Assembly (NCBI GenBank): GCA_030432695.1
Contig: JAUILN010000014.1
Span: 124,001 to 188,000, forward strand
DNA length: 64,000 bases
Origin: a bacterium
Lineage (GTDB): Bacteria; Planctomycetota; UBA1135; UBA2386
Direction: 5' to 3'
A program made the position numbers and the translations under genes. The notes beneath the pieces were generated by a model. The model was not told the DNA's origin and made no database searches. It saw only the letters and a list, made by a program, of their open reading frames with translations. Below are positions 33,468 through 41,393 of the stretch, one piece after another (position 1 is the first letter of the stretch; each line of letters starts with the position of its first letter).

Positions 33468-34498
33468 TGCGGGCGGCGCGGGTCTCCGAACACGGCGGGG
33501 TCGAGCGGATCGAGTTCGTCGAGGTGCCGAAGCCGGTACCGGGGCCGGGCGAGGTGCGCGTGCTCGTGCGTGCGTCCGGACTCAACCACCTCGACACCTG
33601 GGTGCGGCGTGGCGTGCCGGGTCACAGGTTCCCCCTACCGTTGATCCTCGGGTCGGACGGTGCCGGCTTGGTGGACGCGGTGGGGGACGGCGTGCGCCGG
33701 GTCGAGCCCGGCCAGGACGTGGTCCTGCTGCCGGGCGTGTCCTGTGGGGTGTGCCCGGCCTGCCTCGAGGGCCTCGACAACCTCTGCCCGGACTACTCGA
33801 TCCTCGGCGAGGCGCGCGACGGCACCTGCGCGGAGTTCGTGGTGGTGCCCGAGGCCAACGTCGCGCCCAAGCCCGCGAATCTCGGCTACGTCGAGGCGGC
33901 CGCGGTGCCGCTGGTGTTCCAGACCGCATGGTCGATGCTGATCCGCCGCGCCGAGCTGCGACCGGGTGAGACGGTGTTGATCCATGCCGGAGGCTCGGGG
34001 GTCGGCAGCGCCGCAGTGCAGATCGCGCGGCTGTTCGGTGCGCGGGTCATCGCCACCGCGGGCACGCCAGAGAAGTGCCAGCACGCGCTCGATCTCGGCG
34101 CCGACCACGCGATCGACTACACGGCCACCGAGGACTTCGCGAAGGACGTCCGGGCGCTGGTCGGGCGCGCGGGCGTCGACGTGGTCTTCGAGCACGTCGG
34201 GGCGGTGACCTTCGCCGGCAGCATGAAGTGCCTCGCGCGCGGCGGCCGGCTGGTCACCTGCGGCGCCACCACCGGCGGCCAGGTCGAGATCAGCCTGCAC
34301 CAGGTCTTCTTCAAGAACCTGTCGATCCTCGGCAACACCATGGGCCGCAAGGCCGACCTGCTGCGCATCCTGCAACTCGTCGAAGCCGGCCGCCTCCGCC
34401 CCGTGCTGTCGCAGACCCTCCCCCTCGCCGCTCTCCGCGAGGCCCACACCCTCCTCGAATCCCGCGCCGTCTTCGGCAAACTCGTCGTCGAACCCTGA
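33464..34498 (+). CDS. MDR-family zinc-type alcohol dehydrogenase or quinone reductase
   Basis: A 344-residue medium-chain dehydrogenase/reductase. GLNHLDTWVRRGV and the structural-zinc-like cluster SCGVCPACLEGLDNLC (four cysteines) occupy the catalytic domain. The Rossmann domain has VLIHAGGSGVGSAAVQIARLFGA (NAD(P) binding). The zinc cluster makes a zinc-dependent alcohol dehydrogenase likelier than a plain quinone oxidoreductase; the catalytic zinc ligands are not fully assigned. It starts inside the crotonase stop codon. A palindromic repeat separates it from the second crotonase. Confidence 0.88.
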   Translation: MMRAARVSEHGGVERIEFVEVPKPVPGPGEVRVLVRASGLNHLDTWVRRGVPGHRFPLPLILGSDGAGLVDAVGDGVRRVEPGQDVVLLPGVSCGVCPACLEGLDNLCPDYSILGEARDGTCAEFVVVPEANVAPKPANLGYVEAAAVPLVFQTAWSMLIRRAELRPGETVLIHAGGSGVGSAAVQIARLFGARVIATAGTPEKCQHALDLGADHAIDYTATEDFAKDVRALVGRAGVDVVFEHVGAVTFAGSMKCLARGGRLVTCGATTGGQVEISLHQVFFKNLSILGNTMGRKADLLRILQLVEAGRLRPVLSQTLPLAALREAHTLLESRAVFGKLVVEP

Positions 34499-34503
34499 CC
34501 CGA

Positions 34504-34575
34504 GGGGGTTAACAACTCGACCCGGCCGAGTTGTCAACCCCTTCACAACTCGGCCGGGTCGAGTTGTTAACCCCC
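34504..34575. repeat. Palindromic element, copy 2 (31-base perfect inverted repeat)
   Basis: Bases 34504-34534 and 34545-34575 are perfect inverted copies of each other (31 bases) around a 10-base centre. Each arm is itself nearly palindromic (GGGGTTAACAACTCG followed by a 7-base loop and its complement), so cloverleaf-like or two-hairpin folding is possible. The left-arm sequence is identical to 2830-2860. It lies in the gap between two plus-strand genes of one cluster, without a T-run. Confidence 0.87.
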
Positions 34576-34613
34576 CCTTCGCGCGAAAGGTGGGCGGGTA
34601 GGTTTCGAACGGC

Positions 34614-35378
34614 ATGAACGACGACACGGTCCTGATGGAGCGCCGCGGTGCGCTGGCGATTCTCACCCTCAACGCGCCCGAGCGGCGCAATGCGATCGAC
34701 CTCGCGATGGTGCAGGGTCTGCATGCGCGGCTCGGTGAGCTCGAGGGCGACGAGACGTTGGCGGCGGTGGTGTTGACCGGTGCGGGCGACAAGGCGTTCG
34801 CGGCCGGTGCCGACATCGCGCAGCTCAAGGAACGCAAGGCGGTCGACGCGTTCGCGGCGATCAACTCGTCGCTGTTCAAGCGGGTCGAGGACTTCCCGGT
34901 GCCGGTGATCGCGGCGGTCAGGGGCTGGTGCCTGGGCGGTGGTTGCGAGTTGGCGATCGCCTGTGACCTGCGCGTCGTCGGCGAAGGCGCGAAGCTCGGC
35001 CAGCCCGAGGTCGGGCTGGGCATCATCCCCGCCGCGGGTGGCACCTACCGGCTGCCGCGGCTGATCGGACTGGGGCGGGCCCGCGAACTCGTCTACACCG
35101 GCAGGATCGTCGATGCCGCAGAGGCGGAACGGATCGGTCTGGTCAACCGGGTCGTGCCCGACGCCGAGGTCCTCGATGCCGCCCTCGCCCTCGCCGAGGA
35201 GATTGCCAAGAACGGCTCGTTGGCGGTTCGTCTCGCCAAGCGCACGATGAATGCGCTCGCGCGCCCCAACGAAGCCATGGCGCTGAGCATGGAGAGCACC
35301 GCCCAAGCCGTGCTGTTCGAGAGCGACGACAAGCACGCCCGCATGCAGGCCTTCCTCGACCGCAAGAAGAGCAGGTGA
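34614..35378 (+). CDS. Enoyl-CoA hydratase (crotonase 2)
   Basis: A 254-residue crotonase. KAFAAGADIAQLKER and GWCLGGGCELAIACDLRV form the CoA and oxyanion pocket, and LGQPEVGLGIIPAAGGTYRLPRLIG carries the region of the second glutamate. It probably hydrates trans-2-enoyl-CoA in fatty-acid breakdown. The 3-hydroxyacyl-CoA dehydrogenase gene starts 7 bases after its stop, so the two catalyse successive steps from one transcript. A palindromic repeat and about 115 bases precede it, so it may have its own promoter. Confidence 0.93.
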   Translation: MNDDTVLMERRGALAILTLNAPERRNAIDLAMVQGLHARLGELEGDETLAAVVLTGAGDKAFAAGADIAQLKERKAVDAFAAINSSLFKRVEDFPVPVIAAVRGWCLGGGCELAIACDLRVVGEGAKLGQPEVGLGIIPAAGGTYRLPRLIGLGRARELVYTGRIVDAAEAERIGLVNRVVPDAEVLDAALALAEEIAKNGSLAVRLAKRTMNALARPNEAMALSMESTAQAVLFESDDKHARMQAFLDRKKSR

Positions 35379-35385
35379 GACCGCG

Positions 35386-36273
35386 ATGACCGAACCCTCC
35401 GAAGAAGCTCCGAATCCCTTCCCCAAGGTCACCGTGGTCGGCGCCGGCACCATGGGTGCGGGCATCGCGCAGGTCTGTGCGCAGGCCGGCTGCGAGGTCG
35501 TGCTCAACGACGTCGGCGAAGAGGCCCTGGAGCGCGGGATGAATGGCATCGCCGCGTTCCTCGACAAGGGCGTGCAGCGCGGCAAGGTCCAACCCAGCGA
35601 CCGCGATGCCGCGCTCGCGCGACTGACGACGTCGACCGATCTCGCTGCCGCCGCGGCGACCGCCGACCTGGTGATCGAGGCCGTGCCCGAGCACCTCGAC
35701 CTGAAGCGCAAGATCTTCGCCGCGGTGGCTGGCGCCGCCCGCGAAGACGCGGTGCTCGCCACCAACACCAGCTCGCTGTCCCTCGCCGCGATCTTCGACG
35801 GCATCGCCGCACCGCGCCGCTGCCTCGGCATGCACTTCTTCAACCCGGTGCCGATCATGGCGCTCTTGGAGATCGTGCAACCCGAGGCCGCCGACCCGCA
35901 GATCGTCGCCACGGTCCGGGACTTCGCGGGCCGACTCGGCAAGGAGCCGATCGTCGTCAAGGACAGCCCGGGCTTCGCGACCTCGCGCCTCGGCGTCTGC
36001 CTCGGCCTCGAGGCGATCCGCATGGTCGAAGCCGGTGTCGCCAGTGCCGAAGACATCGACAAGGCGATGGAACTCGGCTACCGCCACCCGATGGGGCCGC
36101 TGCGTCTGACCGACCTCGTCGGTCTCGACGTGCGCCTCGCGATCGCCGACTACCTCGCGAAGGAACTGCAGAGCCCGGTCTTCGAACCGCCGGCGCTGAT
36201 GCGTGCGATGGTCGCCGAGGGCAAGCTCGGCAAGAAGTCCGGCCAGGGCTTCTACGACTGGTCGGAATCCTGA
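35386..36273 (+). CDS. 3-hydroxybutyryl/3-hydroxyacyl-CoA dehydrogenase
   Basis: A 295-residue NAD-dependent dehydrogenase. The Rossmann motif VTVVGAGTMGAGIAQVCA is near the N-terminus. The acyl-CoA dehydrogenase signature includes VIEAVPEHLDLKRKIF, HFFNPVPIM and KDSPGFATSRL. The C-terminal domain has YRHPMGPLRLTDLVGLDV and GKKSGQGFYDW. It oxidises 3-hydroxyacyl-CoA after the preceding hydratase. Its last 22 bases overlap the convergent acetyltransferase gene, which leaves no room for a bidirectional terminator. Confidence 0.94.
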   Translation: MTEPSEEAPNPFPKVTVVGAGTMGAGIAQVCAQAGCEVVLNDVGEEALERGMNGIAAFLDKGVQRGKVQPSDRDAALARLTTSTDLAAAAATADLVIEAVPEHLDLKRKIFAAVAGAAREDAVLATNTSSLSLAAIFDGIAAPRRCLGMHFFNPVPIMALLEIVQPEAADPQIVATVRDFAGRLGKEPIVVKDSPGFATSRLGVCLGLEAIRMVEAGVASAEDIDKAMELGYRHPMGPLRLTDLVGLDVRLAIADYLAKELQSPVFEPPALMRAMVAEGKLGKKSGQGFYDWSES

Positions 36274-36776
36274 GTCGTTGAGCGGAACGGCCGCCGGTAG
36301 TTCACCACCCGGCAGGTCTCCTCGAAGCCCAGCGCCTCGTGCGCGGCCTGGCTCGCGGCGTTCTCCACCTCCGTGTCGCTGGTGAGTTCGCGCGCGCCGT
36401 GCTCCCGGCCCCAGCGTTCGACCAGCTCCACCAGCGCGCGCCCGATCCCGCGGCGCCGCCAGTCCGGGGCGACGAACCAGCCTTCGAGGTGGACCACCGG
36501 CGCCTCGAGTGCGCCCTCGGCGAACGGTCGGATCGACGCCTCTGCGAGGGCCACCAGCCGGCCCTCGCGCGACTGAGCGGCCAGCGCGGTGGTCCGCTCC
36601 GGCTCCGCGAGGATCTCCACCATTTCCGCGAGGTGCTGTTCCGCCGAGCAATCGGGCCAGAGCGCGATCCGCAGCGCGAGCCAGTCGTCGCGGTCGGTCT
36701 CGATCGAGACCGGGCGGAAGATCGGATTCTCGCTCGCCGAGTCCATTCGAGGCACCGGAAGAGGATCGTCCACCAC
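36252..36776 (-). CDS. AAC(6')-like GNAT acetyltransferase
   Basis: A 174-residue GNAT protein. Its pattern closely follows chromosomal aminoglycoside 6'-N-acetyltransferases: WLALRIALWPDCSAEQHL, LVALAEASIR, VVHLEGWFVAPDWRRRGIGRALV (acetyl-CoA loop), GARELTSDTEVENAASQ and HEALGFEETCRVVNYRRPF. The match is by recognition, with no alignment run. Substrate specificity cannot be read from the sequence, so drug resistance should not be assumed. A start ten codons downstream (MDSASENPIF) is possible. The 3' end overlaps the dehydrogenase gene on the other strand. Confidence 0.87.
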   Translation of the reverse strand: MVDDPLPVPRMDSASENPIFRPVSIETDRDDWLALRIALWPDCSAEQHLAEMVEILAEPERTTALAAQSREGRLVALAEASIRPFAEGALEAPVVHLEGWFVAPDWRRRGIGRALVELVERWGREHGARELTSDTEVENAASQAAHEALGFEETCRVVNYRRPFRSTTQDSDQS

Positions 36777-36908
36777 AACAGGCTACGAATCCGCGAGATT
36801 GGTGAAACCTCGGAGCCTGCGGATTGCACCTGGGGTCAGGACGGGAGATCTGCCCGCCCCGGCTTCCCTGCTCGGTTGTCTTCCCACCATCTCCGCATCG
36901 ACAGCACC

Positions 36909-39900
36909 ATGACCGAGCTCCTCCGCAATCCTGTCGTCCGCCGCGCAGCACTCCTCGCAGTCTCCGTGGCTGGACTCACGCCCGTCGCGACCTCGCAGCG
37001 CCTCGTCGCCGATCTCGACCAGACGCCGATCAATGCCAGTCCCGGCTCCTTCGCCTCCGACTTCGCACCGCTCGGCAACCGCTACCTGTTCACCGCCAAC
37101 ACCGCGACCGGCAAGCAGATCCACGTCACCGACGGCACGCCTGCCGGCACGTTCGTGGTCTCCGAGGCCAACCAGCAGACCGTCTTCCTCCAGCCGCAGC
37201 TCACCGACGGGGCGGAACTCAACGGCGTGCGCTACTTCCGCTGCCTCGACTTCGAGGCCGGCTACACGGTGTGGCAGAGCGACGGCACGCTCGCCGGGAC
37301 CCGTCGCTTCTTCGATCCCGACCCGACGCGCGTGACCAGCGGCGGCGTGCAGTCGTTCGCGGCGGCGGCCGGCAAGTTGTTCTTCGCCGCCGAGACTCCG
37401 GCACACGGCTGGGAGCTGTGGGTTTCGGACGGCACCGCGGCGAACACCACCGTCCTCGATGCGACTCCCGGGCCGAGCGGTGCGCGCATTCATTGGGCGA
37501 CGCCGTTCGCCTCGGGCATCGCGTATTCCCGCGGCAATCTCGGCGCGTGGTTCTCCGACGGCACGCTCGCGGGCACGTTTGCCCTCACATCGGGAACCTC
37601 CGGGAGTTACCCACAGAGCTTCTTCGCCTTCGGCAATCGGCTGTTCTTCGGCGCCGGAGACGCGTCCGTCGGCCAGGAGCTGTGGGTCAGTGACGGCACG
37701 CCATCCGGCACGCGCGGTTGGATCGATCTGAATCCAGGGCCCGGCAGCTCCTCCCCGACCGAGCTGATCGGGGTCGGCAACCGCTTCTTCTTCTGCGCCG
37801 ACGACGGCAGCCACGGCCGCGAGTTGTTCGTCAGTGACGGCACCGTTGCCGGCACCGGCCTGCTCGCGGACCTGATCCCGGGCGCCGTGGGCTCCGATCC
37901 CAGCGACCTGACCCCGTTCGGCACCGGCTTCCTGTTCGCCGCCGCCGTCGGCCAGGCCGGCAACCGAGAGCCCTGGTTCAGCGACGGCACCGCGGCGGGC
38001 ACGATCCCGCTCGCCGAGCTGCAGCCCGGCATCGTCGGTTCGGATCCCGACTCGTTCACGACGGTCGCGGTGGGCGGCTACGCGGCGTTCCGCGCGAACA
38101 CCGCTGCGACCGGCCGCGAGCTGTTCGTCACCGATGGAACGCCGCAGGGCACGCGCCTCGGCGTCGACTTCCGACCCGGCGCGGCCGACGGCCTGTCGTT
38201 CCGCGCCAACTGGGAGTTCGGGGTGATCGGCAGTCGCGTGGTGCTGGGCCCCGACGACGGCGTGCACGGCGAGGAGCCCTGGGTCAGCGACGGCACTCCG
38301 GCCGGCAGCCAGCTCCTGCTCGACATCGCGCGCTTCGCGTCGGGATCGGCGCCGCGCAGCGCGCTGCAGCTCGGCGACCGCTGCCTGTTCTCGGCGACCG
38401 ACCCGGTCCACGGCTCCAGTCTGTTCTCGACCGACGGCACGACCGCCGGCACCGCACGCGTGCTCGATGGCAACGGCGAGGGCTACGGAGTGGTCGGGCC
38501 GCTGTTCCGCTTCGGTGACCACCTGTTCTTCAACGGGCGCTCCGGCACCTCGACGACCGGCCTGTTCCGGACCGACGGTACCGCGGCAGGCACGTCGCTG
38601 GTTCTGCCGTTCACCGGCTTCGGCTCGGTGCTGGCCCAGGAGCGCGCGGTGGTGGACGACCGCCTGTTCCTGCTGGTCGGCGCCGACCTGTTCGTGAGCG
38701 ACGGCACGGCAGGTGGCACGTCCCGGCTGAAGACCTTTCCGATCAGCTTCCCGTTCGGTGCCGCACCGAATGGCCTGACCGCCTTCGCCGGCCGGGTGTT
38801 CCTCAGTGCCGAGGACGCCGCCGGCGACGTCGAGCTCTGGGTGAGCGACGGAACTACCGCGGGCACGGTGCGCTTCGTCGATCTCCGCGTCGGCGGGTCT
38901 TCGTCGCCGCGCGATCTCACCGTCTCGGGCGGGCAGCTGTTCTTCGTCGCCAGCGATGATGCGACCGGCACCGAGCTGTACGTCAGTGATGGCACCGTGG
39001 CGGGCACCGGCCTGTTCCGCGAACTCCGACCGGGACCGGACAGCGGCTACCCGCGCGACCTGATCGACGCGGCGGGTCGACTGTTCTTCCTGGCGACCGG
39101 CGACGCGCTGTGGACGTCCGACGGCACCGTCCTCGGCACCCGCTTCGTCGCCGACGTGAATCCCAACTCGGCGTTCGAGATGGGCGGGATGACTGCGTTC
39201 GGCGACCGCCTGCTGTTCTCGTCCGAAGGTCGCACCACCGGTCGGGAGCCATGGATCAGCGACGGGACCGCGCTCGGCACCACGCTCCTGGCCGACATCT
39301 TCCCCGGCACCTTCCACGGCCTCGACCAGTCGGACCCCGAGGACGAGTCGCTGTTCCAGGTGGTCGGCTCGGGCCGGGTCGCGCTGTTCGCCGCCGACGA
39401 CGGTGTGCACGGTGTGGAGCTGTGGCGGACCGACGGCACCGCGGCCGGAACCCGCCGCCTCTCCGACATCGACCCCGGCCTGGCCAACGGTTCCTCGACC
39501 GTCATCGGTCGCTGCGGGGCGACCGTCTACCTCGCCGCGAGAACCCTCGACCTCGGCGAGGAGCTCTGGGCGATGCCCTTGCTCGACTCCTCCGACTCGC
39601 TCGCGGCCCCGTACGGCCATGGCTGTGCCGGCACGATGGGGCGCCCGCGACTCACCGGCTCGGGGGCACCCTTCGTGGGCAACCCGACGTTCGCCCTCGA
39701 AGTCTCGAATGCGCTGCCCGGCACGGGCTGTCTGGTGCTGTTGAACGTCGTCGCTCGCGAGCGCGCGGTCCTCGGCGCCGGCGGTTGTCTTCTCTACCCG
39801 GTGATCCCGGCCGTCTCCGCATCCCTCGCTGTCGACCATCTCGGCACCGCCACCCTGCCGCTGGCAGTTCCCAACGATCCCGCGCTCCGTGGTCTCGAGC

Positions 39901-39992
39901 TGTTCGGTCAGGCCGCGGCGTTCGATCCGGCGGGCGCCTGGGACGGCGTCTTCGCGCTGAGCAACGGCCTGCACCTGTTGATCGGCGACTGA
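36909..39992 (+). CDS. Exported ELWxxDGT-repeat protein with shared C-terminal domain
   Basis: A 1027-residue protein with an N-terminal signal peptide. About 17 copies of the motif (V/F/Q)SDGTxxGT recur roughly every 50 residues, usually preceded by ELW or ELF (RELFVSDGTVAGTG, VELWVSDGTTAGTV). This is the known ELWxxDGT repeat, which probably builds a long beta-propeller or elongated rod. Residues about 902-1027 (YGHGCAGTMG ... ALSNGLHLLIGD) form a separate domain also found at the end of other secreted proteins here. It is presumably a surface or matrix protein. The start is preceded by over 130 bases without a gene. Confidence 0.87.
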   Translation: MTELLRNPVVRRAALLAVSVAGLTPVATSQRLVADLDQTPINASPGSFASDFAPLGNRYLFTANTATGKQIHVTDGTPAGTFVVSEANQQTVFLQPQLTDGAELNGVRYFRCLDFEAGYTVWQSDGTLAGTRRFFDPDPTRVTSGGVQSFAAAAGKLFFAAETPAHGWELWVSDGTAANTTVLDATPGPSGARIHWATPFASGIAYSRGNLGAWFSDGTLAGTFALTSGTSGSYPQSFFAFGNRLFFGAGDASVGQELWVSDGTPSGTRGWIDLNPGPGSSSPTELIGVGNRFFFCADDGSHGRELFVSDGTVAGTGLLADLIPGAVGSDPSDLTPFGTGFLFAAAVGQAGNREPWFSDGTAAGTIPLAELQPGIVGSDPDSFTTVAVGGYAAFRANTAATGRELFVTDGTPQGTRLGVDFRPGAADGLSFRANWEFGVIGSRVVLGPDDGVHGEEPWVSDGTPAGSQLLLDIARFASGSAPRSALQLGDRCLFSATDPVHGSSLFSTDGTTAGTARVLDGNGEGYGVVGPLFRFGDHLFFNGRSGTSTTGLFRTDGTAAGTSLVLPFTGFGSVLAQERAVVDDRLFLLVGADLFVSDGTAGGTSRLKTFPISFPFGAAPNGLTAFAGRVFLSAEDAAGDVELWVSDGTTAGTVRFVDLRVGGSSSPRDLTVSGGQLFFVASDDATGTELYVSDGTVAGTGLFRELRPGPDSGYPRDLIDAAGRLFFLATGDALWTSDGTVLGTRFVADVNPNSAFEMGGMTAFGDRLLFSSEGRTTGREPWISDGTALGTTLLADIFPGTFHGLDQSDPEDESLFQVVGSGRVALFAADDGVHGVELWRTDGTAAGTRRLSDIDPGLANGSSTVIGRCGATVYLAARTLDLGEELWAMPLLDSSDSLAAPYGHGCAGTMGRPRLTGSGAPFVGNPTFALEVSNALPGTGCLVLLNVVARERAVLGAGGCLLYPVIPAVSASLAVDHLGTATLPLAVPNDPALRGLELFGQAAAFDPAGAWDGVFALSNGLHLLIGD

Positions 39993-40021
39993 TCCGCGTC
40001 GCGACGTTAGCTTCGTCGTCC

Positions 40022-41308
40022 ATGTCCGACGCGGCGCCTTTCGACGGTCCGGCCCGAGGCGGGAGCTGGAAGCTCCGCGGGCTCCTGCTGGCGATGGTCG
40101 TCGTGGTCACCGCGCTGACGCTGTGGCGCTGGATTGCGACGACCCGGTTGCCGGAGTCGGTCGTCGCGGGTGGTCCTCCCACGCACGTCCGCCTGGTGCC
40201 GGGGCGGATCCCCGGCTCCTTCGAGTTGCTCTGGACCACTGCGGAGGAGCGGCCCGACCAGAAGGTCTGGCTGAAGTCGTCGCCGGACGGCCCGGGCTTC
40301 GTGGTGGAAGGGGTCGAGCAGAAGCCCTTCCCCGACCCCGCTGGCAGCGGCCTGGTCGCCTGGCGATCGCGCGTCGTGTTCCCTCCCGACGACCCCGACA
40401 GTTGGTGGTTCGAAGGAGAGGATGACCACTGGTTGGAGATCGTGTGGGGCGCGGTGCAGAGCCGCGCCTACCGGTTCCGCACCTTCCCGTCGCTCGGCGA
40501 GCCGGTCACGCTGCTGGCGGGCGGCGACAGCCTCGACGAGCTGGGACCGCGCCGCCGGATGAACGACTTCATCCGTGAGCAGGTCGAAGCCGATCCGGCG
40601 ATCCTCGCCTTCCTGCACGGCGGCGACTTCGTGCGCCACGGCGAGCGCCTCGACGAATGGCTCGACTGGCTCGAGGACTGGGATCGCACCACCACCACCG
40701 ACGGCCGGCTCCTGCCGATCGTGCCTGCGCGCGGCAACCACGAGGCGACCGGCCCCCTGTTCGACTTCGTGTTCGGCAGGCCCGGCACCACCGCCGGCGC
40801 GTGGTACGAGCGCTCGATCGGTCCCTCGCTCTCGGTCGTCACGCTCGACTCCAACCGGCCGGTGCAGGGCGAGCAGCTCGACTGGTTGCGTGCCACGCTC
40901 GAGGCTTCTCGGGCACGGCGCTGGACAATCGTGCAGTACCACTTCGAACTCTGGCCGGCGATCCGGCCCCGGCAGGAGCGCGCACCCGATTGGATCCAGG
41001 CCTTCGAGGAGTTCGGGGTCGACCTCGCGATCGAGTGCAACGGCCACTGCGTGAAGCGGACGGTGCCGATCCTCCGAGGAGAACGGGATCCCGAGGGCCT
41101 GGTCTACATCGGCGAGGGTGGCCTCGGCGCGAAGCAGCGCACGCCCGAACCCGAGCGGTGGTGGCTCCAGGCGCCCGGCTTCGCCGCGAACGCCGCGCAC
41201 GTCTGGAAGCTGCGATTCGCTGCGGAGAGCGTCGACCTCGAGGTGCTCTCGCCCGACTCCGGACTCGAATCGACGGCAGCGCGTGGCTCGGCGCCGCGCC
41301 GCCCCTGA
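40022..41308 (+). CDS. Membrane-anchored calcineurin-like phosphoesterase, atypical site
   Basis: A 428-residue product with an N-terminal anchor (about 24-44). Residues 55-150 are a fibronectin-like N domain as in purple acid phosphatases. The metal motifs are partly present: LLAGGDSLDEL, FLHGGDFVRHGER, PARGNHEATGP and VQYHFELWPAI. The last motif, normally GHxHxYxR, reads NGHCVKRT and lacks the second histidine. The first block also lacks the usual GDxG glycine. The enzyme may therefore be inactive or use a different metal arrangement. It starts 29 bases after the ELWxxDGT gene. Confidence 0.8.
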   Translation: MSDAAPFDGPARGGSWKLRGLLLAMVVVVTALTLWRWIATTRLPESVVAGGPPTHVRLVPGRIPGSFELLWTTAEERPDQKVWLKSSPDGPGFVVEGVEQKPFPDPAGSGLVAWRSRVVFPPDDPDSWWFEGEDDHWLEIVWGAVQSRAYRFRTFPSLGEPVTLLAGGDSLDELGPRRRMNDFIREQVEADPAILAFLHGGDFVRHGERLDEWLDWLEDWDRTTTTDGRLLPIVPARGNHEATGPLFDFVFGRPGTTAGAWYERSIGPSLSVVTLDSNRPVQGEQLDWLRATLEASRARRWTIVQYHFELWPAIRPRQERAPDWIQAFEEFGVDLAIECNGHCVKRTVPILRGERDPEGLVYIGEGGLGAKQRTPEPERWWLQAPGFAANAAHVWKLRFAAESVDLEVLSPDSGLESTAARGSAPRRP

Positions 41309-41393
41309 GCCCGGTCCGCGCGCCTGCCAGGGCTTGCCGGAAACCTCCGGCCCGTGGAAGTTCCTGCCTCCCGCTCCACGGACAGGACCTCTC

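Noticed and set aside
34509..36062. Minus-strand frame of 517 codons over the crotonase and dehydrogenase
   Set aside because: It lies opposite two strongly conserved enzymes and contains no family motif.
36252..36776. Acquired resistance cassette around the AAC(6')-like gene
   Set aside because: No integron attachment site, integrase, transposase or flanking repeats were seen; it looks chromosomal.
36909..39992. CRISPR-like regular repetition
   Set aside because: The spacing comes from ELWxxDGT protein repeats. The DNA is degenerate and there is no constant repeat with unique spacers.
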